DNA from: PFJX01 sp963713085
GTDB lineage: Bacteria > Pseudomonadota > Gammaproteobacteria > Burkholderiales > Thiobacillaceae
Assembly: GCA_963713085.1 (NCBI GenBank)
Contig: CAVQKQ010000022.1
Location: forward strand, 118,166-182,165
Length of the DNA: 64,000 nucleotides
Direction of reading: 5' to 3'
In this document: positions 42,355 through 50,668 of the stretch, piece after piece
Numbering within the stretch: position 1 is the first letter of the stretch
Layout: each line of letters opens with the position of its first letter
Program-made: the position numbers and the translations under genes
Notes under the pieces: generated by a model
The model's database searches: none
What the model was told of the DNA's origin: nothing
The model's input: only the letters and a program-made list of their open reading frames with translations

Positions 42355-44994
42355 ATGTTCGCTCGCAATGCCCTCCTCGCCCGCAAGCTGATCTTCACCG
42401 TCAGCGCCGGTTTCGCCCTGGCGTTGGCCCTGATCGTGGCCCTGACGCTGGTCGGCCTGCATCACCTGGAGGACACCAACGCCCGCCTGGAAGCCATCGT
42501 CAACGAGAACAACGTCAAGACGCGCCTGGCCAACCAGATGCGCGACATCCTGCGCGATCGCGCCATCTCCATGTTCTCCATCGCGATCATGAGCGACCCC
42601 TTCGACAAGGACGAGGAGATGATCCGGTTCTACAACTACGGTTCCTCCTACCAGCAGGTCCGCCTGGAACTCGGGTCCCTGATCCACCTCCCCCAGGAGA
42701 AGCGAGTCCTGGCCAGCATCGATACCCTGACGCGGGCCAACCAGCCGCTGATGGTGCGCATCGTGGACATGGCTGCGGGGAGCCATAGCTTGCAGGCGAT
42801 GGAAGAGCTGCAGGTGGAGGGCATTCCCCTTCAGCACCAACTGGTCAAGGACCTGGACAACCTGATCCAGATTCAACGCGGGATGACCAACGAAGCGGCA
42901 AGAACGGCTCAGATCGCCTACACCCGGACCCGCTGGCTGATGATCACCCTGGGCGGCGTGGCCCTGCTGGTGGCCGGTATCGTAGCCGCGGCCGTGGTGC
43001 GTCGCACAGCGCGCCTGGCCGCGGAAACGGAACAGGAACGCACCAAGTTCCAGACCCTGTTCGAAACCAACAGCGACGGCATCGTCATCCTGGACGAGAA
43101 AGGCTTTACCGACTGCAACCCCGCCACCTTGGAGATGTTTGGCATGCAGCGGGTGGAGGATTTCCTGCGGCGTCGCCCGGAAGACCTGGGGACACAAATA
43201 CAACCCGGCGGCACACCGTCCTACGTCCTGGCGCAGCGTCATATCAAGGAGGCGGTGGACAGCGGCCACGCCTACTTCGAATGGATCGCCCGGCGCCTGG
43301 ACGGCAGCACCTTCCCGGCGGACATCGCCCTGCATGCCATGAGACTGGACGGCCATACCGTCATCCAGGCCATCATGCGCGACATCTCCAGCCAGAAGGA
43401 AGCGGAGGCCGCCATGCGCGCCGCGCGTGACGCCGCTCTGTTCGCCGCCGAAATGAAGTCGCAGTTCGTCGCCAACGTCAGCCATGAAATCCGCACCCCC
43501 ATGAACGGCATTATCGGCATGACCCAACTACTCCTGGCCAGCCATCTGGAGCCGCGCCTGAAGGAATATGCGGAGGCCATCTCCAGTTCGGCCGAGTCCC
43601 TGATGCGGGTCATCAACGACCTGCTGGACTTTTCCAAGATCGAAGCGGGACGTCTCACCATCGAGGAGATCGATTTCGACCTCACCGCCTTGCTCAAAGA
43701 CGTGCTGGAGCTCTATGCGCCTCGATCGGCCGCGAAAGGCCTGGCCCTGAACCTGGAACGGGATGCCAACCTACCGGCCTGGGTCAAGGGCGATCCCCTG
43801 CGCATCCGCCAGATCCTGCTCAATCTGCTCGACAACGCGATCAAATTCACCAAGCAAGGGGAGGTGAAGCTCATTGCCGAAGTCCTGGGTCCGGACGGTC
43901 ATGACCTGCGTTTCACGGTCCGGGACACGGGCATAGGCATGTCGTCCCAGGTCCAGTCGCGCCTGTTCCAGGCCTTCACCCAGGGTGACGGTTCGGTCAG
44001 CCGGAAATACGGCGGTACCGGACTGGGATTGGCCATCAGTCGCCAGTTGGCGGAATTGATGGGCGGCTCCCTGTCACTGGAAAGCGTTCCGGAACAAGGC
44101 AGCCGTTTCCATCTCGTCCTGTCCCTGCCGCACGCCGAACCGGCCCAACAGGAGCAATCCCACAAGACCTGGACCCTGCATTTCCCCGGCACCCGGATCC
44201 TGGTCGCCGAGGACAATCCCGTGAACCAAAAACTCATGCGCTACATGCTGGAACGCATGGAGGTGGAAGTCATGGTCGCCGAGAACGGCAAATCGGCTTA
44301 CGACCAGCTCGCCAGCGAGGCGGTAGACCTGGTGCTGATGGACTGCCAGATGCCGGAGTGGGATGGACTCACGGCATCCCGGGCCATTCGCGTCAGGGAG
44401 ATCCAGGAAGGCAAGACGCGAATTCCAATCCTGGCGCTTTCCGCCAACGCCATGGCCGGTTTTTCTGAAACCTGTCTCCAGGCCGGCATGGACGATTACC
44501 TGTCCAAGCCTCTGCGGGAAGACGACCTTGCGGCCGCCCTGTCACGCTGGCTGCCGGACCGGGCACGGCCTGTCCCAGAGGCCAGGCATGCAGTTGCCGC
44601 CGCCGGTTCCGCGGAACCGGCGGCCCCCGTGGTTCAGGACAGGGCTTGTCACTTCCAGCCGGAGAAAATCCACCGCCTCTGCAAGGGCGATGTGAAACAG
44701 GTTTACGAAATGCTGCGGCTGTTCCTGAACAGCACGGAAACCCTGCTTACGGACCTGGCCCAGGCGGTCGAGCAACGGAATGGTCCCCAGGCCGCGCGCC
44801 AGGCCCATCAGATCAAGGGCGCCTGCGCCTATCTGGGGGTGGAGGAGATGGTCCAACTGGCCAGCGACACGGATAACGCGGCCAAGGAGAAGGATTGGGA
44901 TGCCTGCACCACAGCCCTGGAAGACCTGGAAGCCGCCTTCATTGCCCTCAGGCTGGAAATGGAACAGGTCATGACGGCGCCGGGAGTCGTGTAA
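42355..44994 (+). CDS. Hybrid sensor histidine kinase with PAS, receiver and HPt domains
   Basis: This 879-residue membrane sensor has two transmembrane segments (about 12-34 and 198-220) enclosing a helical periplasmic sensor domain, then a PAS domain (about 235-350), HisKA with His377 in VSHEIRTPMNGI, a HATPase domain with NLLDNAIKFT and GGTGLGLAIS, a receiver with Asp663 in LVLMDCQMP, and an HPt domain with His818 in AHQIKGACAYLG. This is a BarA-like phosphorelay; no response regulator lies nearby, so its target is elsewhere. The signal is unknown. Confidence 0.93.
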   Translation: MFARNALLARKLIFTVSAGFALALALIVALTLVGLHHLEDTNARLEAIVNENNVKTRLANQMRDILRDRAISMFSIAIMSDPFDKDEEMIRFYNYGSSYQQVRLELGSLIHLPQEKRVLASIDTLTRANQPLMVRIVDMAAGSHSLQAMEELQVEGIPLQHQLVKDLDNLIQIQRGMTNEAARTAQIAYTRTRWLMITLGGVALLVAGIVAAAVVRRTARLAAETEQERTKFQTLFETNSDGIVILDEKGFTDCNPATLEMFGMQRVEDFLRRRPEDLGTQIQPGGTPSYVLAQRHIKEAVDSGHAYFEWIARRLDGSTFPADIALHAMRLDGHTVIQAIMRDISSQKEAEAAMRAARDAALFAAEMKSQFVANVSHEIRTPMNGIIGMTQLLLASHLEPRLKEYAEAISSSAESLMRVINDLLDFSKIEAGRLTIEEIDFDLTALLKDVLELYAPRSAAKGLALNLERDANLPAWVKGDPLRIRQILLNLLDNAIKFTKQGEVKLIAEVLGPDGHDLRFTVRDTGIGMSSQVQSRLFQAFTQGDGSVSRKYGGTGLGLAISRQLAELMGGSLSLESVPEQGSRFHLVLSLPHAEPAQQEQSHKTWTLHFPGTRILVAEDNPVNQKLMRYMLERMEVEVMVAENGKSAYDQLASEAVDLVLMDCQMPEWDGLTASRAIRVREIQEGKTRIPILALSANAMAGFSETCLQAGMDDYLSKPLREDDLAAALSRWLPDRARPVPEARHAVAAAGSAEPAAPVVQDRACHFQPEKIHRLCKGDVKQVYEMLRLFLNSTETLLTDLAQAVEQRNGPQAARQAHQIKGACAYLGVEEMVQLASDTDNAAKEKDWDACTTALEDLEAAFIALRLEMEQVMTAPGVV

Positions 44995-45065
44995 TTTACG
45001 GCCAAGGCAAGGCGCCAGTGCCGGTTAGAATTATGGTTTTTCCGAACTCTGCCGGTACCCGCATC

Positions 45066-46340
45066 ATGTTAGACATTCAGCTGCTCCGCAAAGACCTCGC
45101 CGCCGTCGCCCAACGCCTCGCCAGCCGGGGCATCAGCCTGGACACCCCGCGTATCGAAGCCCTGGAGACGGAGCGCAAGGAAATCCAGACCCGCACCCAG
45201 GACCTGCAAGCCAGGCGCAACCAGCTGTCCAAACAGATCGGCTTCGTTAAGGGCAAGGGCGAGGATACCAGCGCGCTGATGATCGAGGTCGGCGGGCTGG
45301 GGGAAGAATTGAAGGCCGGCGAGGAACGCCTGGCGGGCATCCAGGAGGAACTCTCCGGCCTGCTGATGACCATCCCCAACCTGCCCCACGAAAGTGTGCC
45401 GGTGGGCCAGGACGAGACCGCCAACCTGGAACTGCGCCGGGTCGGCGTGCCGCGCCATTTCCCGCTGCCCCCTCGGGACCATGTGGAGATCGGCGAGGAC
45501 CTGGACCTGCTGGACTTTCCCACGGCGGTGAAGATCGCCACCAGCCGCTTCGTCCTGATGCGCGGCGACCTGGCCCGGCTGCACCGGGCCCTGGCCCAAT
45601 TCATGCTGGACACCCACACCCGGGAACACGGCTACCAGGAAGTTTACGTCCCCTATATCGTCAACGCCGACTCCATGCGCGGTACCGGACAACTGCCGAA
45701 GTTCGAGGAAGAGCTGTTCAAGCTGAGCAACGGCATGTACCTCATTCCCACCGCCGAGGTGCCAGTCACCAACATCGTGCGTGACGAGATCATCCCCGCC
45801 GACAACCTGCCCATCAAGCTGGTGTCCCACACCCCCTGCTTTCGCTCCGAGGCCGGTTCCTACGGCAAGGACACCCGGGGCATGATTCGCCAGCACCAGT
45901 TCGACAAGGTGGAGATGGTGCAATTCGTGCGCCCGGAGGACTCCTACGACGCCCTGGAGCAACTTACCGGCCACGCCGAGAACATCCTCAAGAAGCTGGA
46001 CCTGCCCTATCGCGTGGTGGCCCTGTGCACCGGTGACCTGGGCTTCTCCGCCGCCAAGACCTACGACCTGGAGGTCTGGCTGCCGGGCCAGAACACCTAC
46101 CGGGAGATCTCCTCCTGCTCCAACTTCGAGGCCTTCCAGGCGCGCCGCATGCAGGCCCGCTATCGTCCCACCGAAAAGGGCAAGCCCGAGCTGATCCACA
46201 CCCTGAACGGTTCCGGGCTGGCCGTGGGGCGCACCCTGGTGGCGGTGCTGGAAAACTATCAGCGAGCCGATGGCGGCGTGGACATCCCGGAGGTGCTACG
46301 CCCATACATGGGCGGCCTCAGCGTCATGGAGCGGGAATGA
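45066..46340 (+). CDS. serS: Seryl-tRNA synthetase
   Basis: This class II synthetase charges tRNA-Ser. The long antiparallel coiled-coil arm occupies about residues 25-100, motif 2 is CFRSEAGSYGKDTRG, and motif 3 contains GSGLAVGRTLVA. It has 424 residues from the ATG at 45066 (MLDIQLLRKD). Its end overlaps the convergent mltF by 17 bases. A tRNA-Ser gene lies 1.5 kb downstream. Confidence 0.97.
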   Translation: MLDIQLLRKDLAAVAQRLASRGISLDTPRIEALETERKEIQTRTQDLQARRNQLSKQIGFVKGKGEDTSALMIEVGGLGEELKAGEERLAGIQEELSGLLMTIPNLPHESVPVGQDETANLELRRVGVPRHFPLPPRDHVEIGEDLDLLDFPTAVKIATSRFVLMRGDLARLHRALAQFMLDTHTREHGYQEVYVPYIVNADSMRGTGQLPKFEEELFKLSNGMYLIPTAEVPVTNIVRDEIIPADNLPIKLVSHTPCFRSEAGSYGKDTRGMIRQHQFDKVEMVQFVRPEDSYDALEQLTGHAENILKKLDLPYRVVALCTGDLGFSAAKTYDLEVWLPGQNTYREISSCSNFEAFQARRMQARYRPTEKGKPELIHTLNGSGLAVGRTLVAVLENYQRADGGVDIPEVLRPYMGGLSVMERE

Positions 46341-47727
46341 GGGCGGTCAGGTTGAAGCCCAGGCTTTCCACGTAGGGTTTCTCGTACTTGCTCAGGATGT
46401 CATAGTAGATCCGCACATTCTCGGTAAAGGCCCGGGCCTCGCCGCCACGGCAAAATCCATATTTCAGGTCGGCGCTGAAACCGGATCGGGACAACAAGGG
46501 CAACACTTCCTTGATGTCTTTCCAGGAATTCGGGTCCTTGCCCAGTTTCCTGGCCAGCCGACGAGCGTCCGACAGGTGGCCGGAACCGATGTTGTAGGAT
46601 GCCAGCGCCATCCAGGTGCGATCCGGCTCGGGTATGTCCTTTGGAAGTCCCGCCTTCTGGAGCGCGAGGTAACGCGCCCCGCCCATGATGCTCTCCCTGG
46701 CATCCAGGCGGTCCTTCACGCCCAGGCGGTCCGCCGTATCCTCGGTCAGCATCATCATGCCGCGCACACCGGTGGGCGACACCGCGTGGGCATCCCATTG
46801 GGACTCCTGATAAGCCACCGCCGCGATCAGCCGCCAATCCAGCCCGGTCTCGCTCTGTGCGGCGTGGAAATCGGGACGCATGCCGCGCAACATCGTCGTG
46901 CGCCGGTCCAGGATTCCCAGGACATCCGCCTCGCTCAGGCGGGTGACGTGCCCGAAATAGCGTTCCCGCAACCGGGCCAGATCACCGCTCTTCGCCACAC
47001 TTCGAAAGAATTCCACCACCTTGCGGGAAAACGCCACGTCCAGGCCGCGCCGCATCATCCATGCCTGGGGGGCGCGCCCTTCCAGGGTGAAGGCCTCGTT
47101 TAGATTCGGATGGAAATTGCGCGCCACATCCAAGGCATCCGAATCGACGACCGTACAGTCGGACAATCCCAGATCCATCCGCTCCAGCAATTCCTCTGAG
47201 CCCGGGGTCTTCATCTCCACCCAGGAAATGGCCGGCGTCCGTGATTTCAGCTTTCTGAGAATTTCCGCATGGCTGCTCCCGGCAACCACCTCCAGACGCA
47301 GTCCGATCAGGTCTTCGAGCTTGCGCGGCTGCTTGACGTTCTGCCCGCATACCACCTTGGCTTCCACCTGACCGTAGGCGGGACCAAAGCTGAACGTCTT
47401 CTGACGCTCAGCTGTGACCGTCAGTCCCGCCGCCGCCAGATGGGCCTGGCCGGTCCGGATTTTCTGGAACATCTCATCCAGGGTATCCACAACGATGAAA
47501 CGCGGTTTCCACCCATTCCGCTCGGCAAACTGGGTCGCCAAGTCATATTCGAAACCCTTGGGCTTATCCTCGGCGTCGAGGAAATAGGTGGTGGGACTGT
47601 TTCGGGTAACCACCACCAGTTCGCCGGATTGCTCCGGCGGCACCAAGGGTTCGGGCGTACAACCCGATAACGCCAAGAGCCAGAACGCCGCCAGCAGGAC
47701 CGCCAGGATTTTCGTTACGCCAACCAT
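46324..47727 (-). CDS. mltF: Membrane-bound lytic murein transglycosylase F
   Basis: MltF cleaves peptidoglycan glycan strands. The start at 47727 gives a lipoprotein signal peptide ending LLALSGC, followed by a periplasmic solute-binding-like domain (about residues 35-260) and an SLT domain with the catalytic glutamate in VAYQESQWDAHAVSPTGVRG. It has 467 residues. The frame continues upstream through the antisense of tRNA-Ser, so the longer version is rejected. Confidence 0.94.
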   Translation of the reverse strand: MVGVTKILAVLLAAFWLLALSGCTPEPLVPPEQSGELVVVTRNSPTTYFLDAEDKPKGFEYDLATQFAERNGWKPRFIVVDTLDEMFQKIRTGQAHLAAAGLTVTAERQKTFSFGPAYGQVEAKVVCGQNVKQPRKLEDLIGLRLEVVAGSSHAEILRKLKSRTPAISWVEMKTPGSEELLERMDLGLSDCTVVDSDALDVARNFHPNLNEAFTLEGRAPQAWMMRRGLDVAFSRKVVEFFRSVAKSGDLARLRERYFGHVTRLSEADVLGILDRRTTMLRGMRPDFHAAQSETGLDWRLIAAVAYQESQWDAHAVSPTGVRGMMMLTEDTADRLGVKDRLDARESIMGGARYLALQKAGLPKDIPEPDRTWMALASYNIGSGHLSDARRLARKLGKDPNSWKDIKEVLPLLSRSGFSADLKYGFCRGGEARAFTENVRIYYDILSKYEKPYVESLGFNLTALIPAP

Positions 47728-47734
47728 TGAAAAT

Positions 47735-47763
47735 ATGTCCCCTGACCGGAATGCAGTTAGAAT
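47735..47763 (+). promoter_or_regulatory. Possible tRNA-Ser promoter
   Basis: A -10 hexamer TAGAAT (47758-47763) is followed by the GC-rich discriminator gccgccc, typical of stringently controlled stable-RNA promoters, about 45 bases before the tRNA. The -35 at 17 bases spacing (atgtcc) is poor, so this is tentative. Confidence 0.35.
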
Positions 47764-47807
47764 GCCGCCCTTTCCCGCCCAAGGCCAGCCTTTGGCGGCG
47801 ACCTCGC

Positions 47808-47897
47808 GGAGAGATGGCAGAGTGGTCGAATGCGCCGGACTCGAAATCCGGTATAGGGCTTGCCCTATCGAGGGTTCGAATCCCTCTCTCTCCGCCA
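47808..47897 (+). tRNA. tRNA-Ser (CGA anticodon)
   Basis: The acceptor stem ggagaga pairs with tctctcc, followed by G and an encoded CCA. The anticodon stem ccgga/tccgg encloses loop ctcgaaa, giving anticodon CGA. A long variable arm (tagggcttgcccta) identifies a class II tRNA, and ggttcgaatcc forms the T arm. Length is 90 with CCA. Confidence 0.96.
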
Positions 47898-48174
47898 CCC
47901 GTCCCATACGTCTTCTCGACGCGCTTTTTAAAAAAAGCATTACCCCACCTAACTATCGCAATCGTCCAGCCCGAACGGATGATGAGTAGCGACCCGGCCG
48001 GCCGCCATCACGGCAATTTCATCGCATCGGATTCACTGCCCCCCCGGAAGAATAACCTGTATCGATTCAGGTCAGGGCACGCGTTGCGCACCGCGAGATT
48101 CGGGCGAGCGCCAGACCGGATCAGGGCGCGTGCTACCTTGCAACTGGCCGCCTGCGTTTGCCGGACTCCCCGCC
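47898..48174. other. Intergenic region after tRNA-Ser
   Basis: This stretch holds no ORF I can support. A short AT-rich palindrome gcttttt/aaaaagc at 47923-47938 may be the remnant of a terminator for the tRNA. Nothing else is visible. Confidence 0.5.
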
Positions 48175-48198
48175 CGGTACGCGGAGCTACGCGTACCG
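48175..48198 (-). terminator. Hairpin after the secretin-signature gene
   Basis: CGGTACGCG (48175-48183) pairs perfectly with CGCGTACCG (48190-48198) around a six-base loop, ten bases beyond the stop codon. No T-tract follows, so termination is uncertain. Confidence 0.35.
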
Positions 48199-48208
48199 AG
48201 TTTCGATC

Positions 48209-50554
48209 CTATTCGTTGACAGGGACGAGGGTCGGCTTGATCAGGATCAGCAGTGGCCGCTTATCCTCGGTCTGCTTATCCCTGAAGGCCTCGCCGAGCA
48301 CAGGTATGCCGCCGAGAATGGGAATCTTGTCCTTGGCCTCTCCGGTGTCGCCCAGGACATTCTGCTGGTCACCCATCATCAATATCAAATCCACCGGTAT
48401 GGTGACCACGGGATCAACAGTGGGATTGGTCACCTGGATGACGATTTGCGCCACGCCGCTCTCAAGCTTGGTCGACTCCAGCGGGATCGCGAAGCCCATG
48501 CTCTGAACGCCACTGGTTGCCCTGGGGAAGCCCGCCTGCTGCCAGAGCGTGGCGCCGAATTCCGGCGTGCCCGGGATTTTGACCGTGCCGCTGGCGAGAT
48601 CCTTGACCCCCGATTTCGCAAAGCTACCTTCTTCGTGGGAGACACGCTGGCCGTCCACGAAATGGTCCCGGCTCCAGCTGACGGATAGCGACCACTCCAG
48701 CCACAACTTGTACCAGAAGTACTGGTCCGCCGGTTGCCAGGCACAGTCCGAAGTCTGGGCGATATGGTCCGGAAGGGGCAGGAATTTGTAGCCGACGGCT
48801 TGAAAGGTCCCCTTGCCGGGCACTTCGAGGATTGTGGCGCTAATCAGTACCTGTTTCCCTTCCGGGTCCAGGTGAGCACCCACCCGCATCTTGAGTTGGT
48901 CGTTGACCTGGAAGGTCTTCTTCTCGCTGTCCGGAATGGGGTCTTTGGACAACGGCGGTCCCTCCGCGTCCCCACCACCACCGCCCAGGATGCCGCCTGT
49001 CGCCTTGCCGAGTAGGCCGCCGAGGAAGCCGCTGGCGGCTTCCTCGACCACTTTTGCGGCACCTGTTCCCACCTCCGACTTGGGCCCGACCACGATGGGC
49101 TTGGAAGACTCGATGCCGCATGTGGCCGGTCGACTTGGCTGCACAGGCCTGGCCGGTTCCGTCTGCTGCACCGGTTTAGGCGGTTCAGCCGGTTGCATGG
49201 GTTTGACTGGTTCCGCTTGATGCATCGGCTTGGCTGGTTCCGTCTGCTGTGAGGGTTCGATCGGTTGCGGCAACGGAGACTCCATGCGGTGGTAAGCAGG
49301 CGTTTGCGGCTGAACAGAGCATTTCTCCCGAATGCACTCCTCAAGGCCCTTCCGGTAGGCTTCGGCTTGCTGTTTCTTGGCTTCGATGCCACGCTGGTTC
49401 GCGTCCCTGCGCTGTTTGAGCTGTTCCTGCTTTTGCCGGTCCTGGCGGATTTCCGCCTCCAGGTCCTCGATCTTCTTGCGCATCCTGGCGAGATCGGTCC
49501 GTTCCCTGTAGCGTTCCTCCACGATTCGTCCGGAGGCATCCGTGACCGTGACCTTTACCCGGCCGTCGGCCTGGGTCACCGAGTCGGTCTTCCAGCCCGG
49601 CAGGGGGTAATTGCTGGCGCTGCCGCCCGTGCCTTCCTGAAGCTTGATGTCGTCGCGCAGGTTCGAGATTTCCTTCTGTTTGCGTCCGATGCCGTTTTCG
49701 AGGTCCGCCAGTTCATTTTCCAGCGCGCGATTCTCGGCTTCCAGACGGGCGATCTCGACCAGCGTCCTGTCCAGGTAATCTTTCCAGCTCTGGCAGGGCG
49801 GGCAAGGGTTGTCCATGCTCCATTGGGGTGTCACCGGCTGCGGCTTGGGAGGCTCCGGCGCTTTGACCGGGGGCCGGGGCGGCGGCGGCGCGGTCCGGGG
49901 CCAGGGCGGTTCGGCGTTGACACGGGTCGCGGTGCTTGGCGCTTCCTCCGCGCCGGTCCTGCCCTGCCTGCTGCCGTCGCAACATTCGTAGTCGATGATG
50001 AAATCATGGGGGGCGCCCACGTCGAGGCTTTCGCTGCCGTCGTAGGACTTGCTGCGGATGACCGGCACGACGAATTGCAGATAGCCTTTCTTCAGGTCTG
50101 TCGAGGTGGCGCAGGCACAGGAATTCAGGTTCGCATAGATGTGGATGTTTCCGGCATCCGCCTGGTGGCCGGGCTTGATGAGCCAAAGGGCGCTGAAATC
50201 GCCGGTGCAGCGGCTGGCTTGTACCCCGCCGCCCGCTGCGTCATGTGGAGTGATCGTGCCCGCGTAGCGTTCATGTTTCTCGGATACGTCACCGTCGAAG
50301 AACAAATCGCCCAGACTGCGACTGACATGTTCCAAGGCCACGCCCACTTCTGCGAACACTTGCGGCTCGCAGTTCTTGCCGCTCTGGTTGGCTTTGAGGT
50401 TGCGTCCGGTACTGTTGAGAAGCGTGGTCAGTTCCCCGGACAGCGCCTCGGCGGTGCCGGGAACCAGCGCGGCCCCCCCACCGACAAGCATGGCCAACAC
50501 CCAGACGATCAGGGACCCCGAAGCCTTATGGCGCATCGTTTCGCAAGCCTGCAT
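48209..50554 (-). CDS. Secreted coiled-coil protein with a secretin-type C-terminal signature
   Basis: I do not recognise this 781-residue protein. The start at 50554 has AAGGGAG before it. Residues 1-38 look like a signal peptide; 40-195 form a cysteine-containing domain; 215-245 is proline-rich; 260-305 and 350-405 are coiled coils; 430-475 holds imperfect EP(A/V)(K/R)P repeats; 500-530 is glycine-rich. The end (735-777) contains KIPILGGIPVLGEAF then LLILIKPTLV, closely resembling the last strands and lip of secretins, but the preceding region is too short and divergent for me to see a full barrel or N-domains. No pilus or secretion genes adjoin it. Export is inferred; the function is unknown. 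Confidence 0.8.
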   Translation of the reverse strand: MQACETMRHKASGSLIVWVLAMLVGGGAALVPGTAEALSGELTTLLNSTGRNLKANQSGKNCEPQVFAEVGVALEHVSRSLGDLFFDGDVSEKHERYAGTITPHDAAGGGVQASRCTGDFSALWLIKPGHQADAGNIHIYANLNSCACATSTDLKKGYLQFVVPVIRSKSYDGSESLDVGAPHDFIIDYECCDGSRQGRTGAEEAPSTATRVNAEPPWPRTAPPPPRPPVKAPEPPKPQPVTPQWSMDNPCPPCQSWKDYLDRTLVEIARLEAENRALENELADLENGIGRKQKEISNLRDDIKLQEGTGGSASNYPLPGWKTDSVTQADGRVKVTVTDASGRIVEERYRERTDLARMRKKIEDLEAEIRQDRQKQEQLKQRRDANQRGIEAKKQQAEAYRKGLEECIREKCSVQPQTPAYHRMESPLPQPIEPSQQTEPAKPMHQAEPVKPMQPAEPPKPVQQTEPARPVQPSRPATCGIESSKPIVVGPKSEVGTGAAKVVEEAASGFLGGLLGKATGGILGGGGGDAEGPPLSKDPIPDSEKKTFQVNDQLKMRVGAHLDPEGKQVLISATILEVPGKGTFQAVGYKFLPLPDHIAQTSDCAWQPADQYFWYKLWLEWSLSVSWSRDHFVDGQRVSHEEGSFAKSGVKDLASGTVKIPGTPEFGATLWQQAGFPRATSGVQSMGFAIPLESTKLESGVAQIVIQVTNPTVDPVVTIPVDLILMMGDQQNVLGDTGEAKDKIPILGGIPVLGEAFRDKQTEDKRPLLILIKPTLVPVNE

Positions 50555-50668
50555 AGCAACTCCCTTACGCCGCTACCCGCAGATTACAAAGTTAAGACTC
50601 TGACTTTAAATAAGGCAAGAACGGCCGCGGATGGTAAGTGTCGGACAAGACTATGTGCGGCGGTCCCC

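Noticed and set aside
47727..47940. Upstream extension of mltF containing AEREGFEPSIGQ
   Set aside because: This peptide is the well-known translation of the antisense of a tRNA-Ser gene, which lies exactly here; the lipoprotein start at 47727 is better.
48175..48198. Hairpin as a mobile-element end
   Set aside because: It is a single small palindrome with no partner or transposase nearby.
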